Assembly: GCA_029256185.1 (NCBI GenBank)
Contig: JAQSYI010000044.1
Coordinates: 1 to 64,000 of the forward strand
DNA: 64,000 bases
Origin: Paenibacillaceae bacterium
Lineage (GTDB): Bacteria > Bacillota > Bacilli > Paenibacillales > NBRC-103111
Reading direction: 5' to 3'
Shown here: positions 61,156 through 64,000 of the stretch, one piece after another
How the letters are laid out: each line of letters opens with the position of its first letter
How positions within the stretch are numbered: position 1 is the first letter of the stretch
Program-made: the position numbers and the translations under genes
The notes under the pieces: generated by a model
What the model was told of the DNA's origin: nothing
Databases searched by the model: none
Seen by the model: only the letters and a program-made list of their open reading frames with translations

Positions 61156-62061
61156 ATGCAAGAGTTGGTTGCTGAATTGTTGGCCCACGAGGTGGGAGAA
61201 GTGCTGCTGAATGAACCGTTGGCGCCCTATACCACTTGGAAGATTGGAGGTCCGGCAGATGTAATGGTGGTTCCATCTTCTAAGGAGAAGCTGGCCCAAA
61301 CGGTGCGTTTGTTGAACCGGAGCGGGACTCCATGGTTTCTTTTGGGAAGAGGCTCCAATCTGCTGGTAGCCGATGCAGGGTACCGGGGGGCGGTGATCCG
61401 GTTGGGAACAGCCTTCGAGCAGGTTGTATTCGACGGTGAGTTCGTGCATGCGGGAGCGGCGCTTTCCTTCATCAAATTGTCTGTGCTGGCCGGCAAGATG
61501 GGACTGACGGGTCTGGAATTCGCGGGAGGAATTCCAGGCAGCGTAGGGGGAGCCGTTTACATGAATGCGGGAGCCCACGGGGCTGATGTGTCGCGAATTC
61601 TCATCAAGGCGGAGGTTTTACTGGAATCGGGAGAATGGATGACTCTGGAGCAAAGCGATCTGCAATATGCATACCGGCATTCCGTACTGCACGAAACCCG
61701 GGGCATTGTAACCGAAGCGTTGTTTAGACTGGACAACGGGGACCGCAAGGAGATTGCGGCCGCTATGGCGGTGAACAAGGACCGGAGAAGAAGAACACAA
61801 CCGTTGCAGCAGCCATGCGCCGGCAGTACCTTTCGCAACCCGTCTGGCCACTATGCTGCCAAGCTGATTGAAGACGCGGGTTTGAAAGGGTACAGGACGG
61901 GAGGAGCGGAGGTCTCTGCCGTGCATGCCAATTTCATCGTGAACAACGGGCAGGCGAAGGCCCGGGATGTGCTGGCTCTGATCGCGCATATCCAGGAATC
62001 CGTAAAGGAACGATTCGGCGTAGAACTGGTGCCGGAGGTCATGAAGGTAGGGGAATTCTAA
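61156..62061 (+). CDS. murB: UDP-N-acetylenolpyruvoylglucosamine reductase MurB
   Basis: 301 residues from ATG 61156, 9 nt after GGAGG. FAD-binding YTTWKIGGPAD, LLGRGSNLLVADAGYRG, GLEFAGGIPGSVGGAVYMNAGAHG, YAYRHSVLH, and the reducing Ser region CAGSTFRNP with KLIEDAGLKGYRTGGAEVS. The spacing of these motifs fits a type II MurB. It reduces the enolpyruvyl group made by MurA. The 179-bp gap after murG has no obvious gene and could contain a promoter. Confidence 0.96.
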   Translation: MQELVAELLAHEVGEVLLNEPLAPYTTWKIGGPADVMVVPSSKEKLAQTVRLLNRSGTPWFLLGRGSNLLVADAGYRGAVIRLGTAFEQVVFDGEFVHAGAALSFIKLSVLAGKMGLTGLEFAGGIPGSVGGAVYMNAGAHGADVSRILIKAEVLLESGEWMTLEQSDLQYAYRHSVLHETRGIVTEALFRLDNGDRKEIAAAMAVNKDRRRRTQPLQQPCAGSTFRNPSGHYAAKLIEDAGLKGYRTGGAEVSAVHANFIVNNGQAKARDVLALIAHIQESVKERFGVELVPEVMKVGEF

Positions 62062-62094
62062 GCACGCAGATTCCGCGTGCGCCGCAAGCTCGGC

Positions 62095-62229
62095 GGATGC
62101 TTACGAAGTAAGCTTTCTTGCGAACAGGCCGACAGGCCTGCCCATCAAGAAAGCTCGGCAGATGCTTACGAAGTAAGCTTTCCTCCTAAATCAGAGCCAC
62201 TCTGATTTAGAAGCAAAGCTCTTAGGAGG
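62095..62229 (+). repeat. tandem SD-proximal hairpin leader (family A) before murA
   Basis: Copy 1 (62095-62155): GGATGCTTACGAAGTAAGCTTTCTTG ... CAAGAAAGCTC forms a hairpin whose arms are AGCTTTCTTG and CAAGAAAGCT. Copy 2 (62158-62229): the same ATGCTTACGAAGTAAGCTTT opening, an inner 11-bp hairpin CTAAATCAGAG-CCA-CTCTGATTTAG, AAAGCTC, then TTAGGAGG. In copy 2 CCTCCTAA (62182-62189) is fully complementary to the SD TTAGGAGG (62222-62229). Confidence 0.82.
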
Positions 62230-62236
62230 TCGAACA

Positions 62237-63553
62237 TTGGAGAAGTTGGTCATCGAAGGCTGCAGGCCACTAACGGGTACGGTCCGCATCCATGGCGCCA
62301 AGAACGCCGCGCTGCCTATTCTGGCAGCGTGCATTATGGCCAAAGGAACGCACCGTATACAGAATGTGCCGGATTTACTTGATATTCATGTCATGCTGGA
62401 CATATTGCGGTCCCTGGGATGCCAGGCGGAGCTTGCAAACGGTACGGTTACCGTCAATACGGCGGGTATGCTCTCTTCCCACATTCCAGAGCAGCTTATG
62501 CGGCAGATGAGATCCTCCATCTTTTTGATGGGCCCGCTCCTCGCCCGCTTCGGTCAGGTTCATGTGTACCAGCCCGGCGGCTGTGCGATTGGAGAACGCA
62601 AGATCAACCTGCATCTCCTGGGCCTGGAAGCTTTGGGCGCCCATGTGGAGGAGAACGGCAATAAGATCGTATGCACGGCAGCGCAGCTGTACGGAAATGA
62701 TGTGGTGCTGGATTTCCCCAGTGTGGGAGCCACGGAGAACATTATGATGGCTGCCGCTATGGCGGAGGGCATCACGATGGTTCATAACGCCGCCCGGGAG
62801 CCGGAAATCCAGGATCTGCAAAATTTTCTGAATGCCATGGGAGCCAACATCTATGGCGCCGGAACAGACACCATCACCATCAAAGGAGTCACCCGGTTAA
62901 ACCCGGCAACGTATACTGTAATTCCTGACAGAATTGTAACGGGAACGCTGATGATCGCAGCAGCTGTTACAAAGGGTAGCATTACTCTGGAGAATACCAA
63001 TTCCTCTCATCTCACTTCTGCTATTCACGCACTCCGACGCGCCGGTGTTCAAATCTCCATTGACGGTGATATAATGAACGTAAGCTGCCATACCAGACCC
63101 AAGGCAGTGGAACGGATCGTCACTTCCCCCCACCCGGCATTTCCAACAGACCTGCAATCCCAGGTAATGGTTCTTCTTTCTCTCGCAGACGGGTTAAGTA
63201 TAATTAAAGAAACCATCTTCGAAGGAAGATTCAAGCATGTGGATGAATTGACCCGGATGGGCGCCGATATCCGGATTGACCAGAGCCATGCCTATATACG
63301 CGGCGTTCCCCGCCTTTATGGGGCAACTGTGGAAGCCACCGATCTGCGCGCGGGAGCTGCTCTTGTGATCGCGGGATTGGCTGCACGCGGTGTTACCGTT
63401 GTGGAACAAATCCATCATATTGACCGCGGATATGATAGAATAGAAGAAATGCTCGGCCGTTTAGGGGCTTCTATTACCAGGATCGATGCGTCTGCCAGCG
63501 TTCCCGTATGGGGCGTTAACGGAGTACCCGGGAAACTGGTGTCTGAGGCATAG
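62237..63553 (+). CDS. murA: UDP-N-acetylglucosamine 1-carboxyvinyltransferase MurA
   Basis: 438 residues; TTG start 7 nt after GGAGG. EPSP-synthase-like fold with Lys22-Asn23 in GAKNAALP, the catalytic Cys116 in YQPGGCAIGERKI (the fosfomycin target), FPSVGATENIMMAAAM, HPAFPTDLQSQVMVLL, and RFKHVDELTRMGADI. It starts peptidoglycan synthesis by adding enolpyruvate to UDP-GlcNAc. Its place between murB and divIB is not that of Bacillus subtilis murAA but is found in other Bacillales. Confidence 0.97.
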   Translation: MEKLVIEGCRPLTGTVRIHGAKNAALPILAACIMAKGTHRIQNVPDLLDIHVMLDILRSLGCQAELANGTVTVNTAGMLSSHIPEQLMRQMRSSIFLMGPLLARFGQVHVYQPGGCAIGERKINLHLLGLEALGAHVEENGNKIVCTAAQLYGNDVVLDFPSVGATENIMMAAAMAEGITMVHNAAREPEIQDLQNFLNAMGANIYGAGTDTITIKGVTRLNPATYTVIPDRIVTGTLMIAAAVTKGSITLENTNSSHLTSAIHALRRAGVQISIDGDIMNVSCHTRPKAVERIVTSPHPAFPTDLQSQVMVLLSLADGLSIIKETIFEGRFKHVDELTRMGADIRIDQSHAYIRGVPRLYGATVEATDLRAGAALVIAGLAARGVTVVEQIHHIDRGYDRIEEMLGRLGASITRIDASASVPVWGVNGVPGKLVSEA

Positions 63554-63689
63554 ATGAGTTTTGCAAAACGCAACGCATTGTCTTTTGCACTGCGCCTGCA
63601 TCCCCTTTTCGCCTGTGCGGGAAGGGGGGCGGGACATTTGTTTAGGAGAAGGCCCCCGTACATAGCTCATAGAGAAAGAGGTGCACCCC

Positions 63690-64000
63690 ATGCCATCCCA
63701 CAACTCAGTGCCTGTTATGAAGCCGGCAGCTCCCGGCCCCAAGCGCGGAAGCCGCAAGCTGCTGGGATTGGTGATGGTCTTTTTTATAACTTTATTTTTA
63801 ATTTTGTTCTTCCAGTCCTCCATCAGTAAAATCTCCGAGATCCGAATCGAGGGGAATGAGTTGGTGCCGGCAGATGAGATTACGCTGACCTCCGGTGTAG
63901 TGGCCGGGGATAACTTTTTTACCCTGCGGACGGGACAAGTCCATGACCGGGTTAAGCAGCATCCTTTTATCGAAGCGGTTGAGGTATCCAAGAGCTTCCC
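63690..64000 (+). CDS. divIB: cell division protein DivIB/FtsQ, 3'-truncated by window edge
   Basis: The frame from ATG 63690 (AAGAGGTG 6 nt upstream) stays open to the right edge; 103 residues are visible. A basic, Pro-rich cytoplasmic N-terminus (~25 residues), one membrane helix (LLGLVMVFFITLFLILFF, ~24-41), then the POTRA domain with the FtsQ signature (ISEIRIEGNELVPADEIT, quoted in part; GVVAGDNFFTL; VKQHPFIEAVEVSKSF). It binds FtsL and DivIC at the division site. The 136 bp before it contain the palindrome GTTTTGCAAAAC (63557-63568). Confidence 0.92.
   Translation, partial: MPSHNSVPVMKPAAPGPKRGSRKLLGLVMVFFITLFLILFFQSSISKISEIRIEGNELVPADEITLTSGVVAGDNFFTLRTGQVHDRVKQHPFIEAVEVSKSF

Overview
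The window looks like chromosomal DNA of a Paenibacillus-like, spore-forming Gram-positive bacterium (Bacillales). This rests on the gene content: SpoVD and SpoVE, an RsfA-type prespore regulator, a YlaJ/YhcN-type spore lipoprotein, bacillithiol synthesis (bshC), a MurE with the meso-diaminopimelate motif DNPR, strong AGGAGG ribosome sites with frequent GTG and TTG starts, and the LplABC/YesMN type of sugar uptake system that is abundant in Paenibacillus. The base composition is moderately GC-rich for the order. No tRNA, rRNA, CRISPR array, prophage or intact insertion sequence was seen.

Layout. 1-2.9 kb: the end of an S-layer-homology surface protein and a secreted dockerin-like protein. 2.9-20.3 kb: a carbohydrate island with a GH97 glycosidase operon (with a decayed esterase), an Rpn-type nuclease-like gene, a large FAD oxidoreductase, a solute-binding protein with two permeases (lplABC type), a second binding protein, and a YesM/YesN-like two-component system. 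A matching bipartite operator lies upstream of both the GH97 operon and the transporter operon, so these probably form one regulon under the local response regulator. 20.5-32.3 kb: typA, small unknown genes, an LCP cell-wall ligase, a flavin-type oxidase family protein, ylaJ, phoH2, a polysaccharide deacetylase, a binding protein with a possible Spo0A site, a PcsB-like coiled-coil exported protein and a lipoprotein. 32.3-46.7 kb: a MidA-type methyltransferase, rsfA, panE, a DUF3397 protein, a complete oppABCDF peptide importer, bshC, an adenosylhomocysteinase and a DUF4349 lipoprotein. 46.7-64 kb: the division and cell wall (dcw) cluster mraZ-rsmH-ftsL-pbpB-spoVD-murE-murF-mraY-murD-spoVE-murG-murB-murA-divIB, running off the right edge.

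The dcw genes make cytoplasmic murein precursors (MurA, MurB, MurD, MurE, MurF), the lipid intermediates (MraY, MurG), and the septal or spore-cortex polymerases and scaffold (SpoVE, PBP2B, SpoVD, FtsL, DivIB).

The most unusual signal is not a protein. At least five genes with unrelated functions (a dockerin-like protein, rsfA, oppD, ahcY, murA) are preceded by related hairpin modules that end exactly in the Shine-Dalgarno sequence, often in tandem copies. A second hairpin family does the same in front of murE. These look like a dispersed family of translation-leader repeats. A 501-bp non-coding island closed by 13-bp inverted arms (11103-11603) is the other structure that no gene explains.
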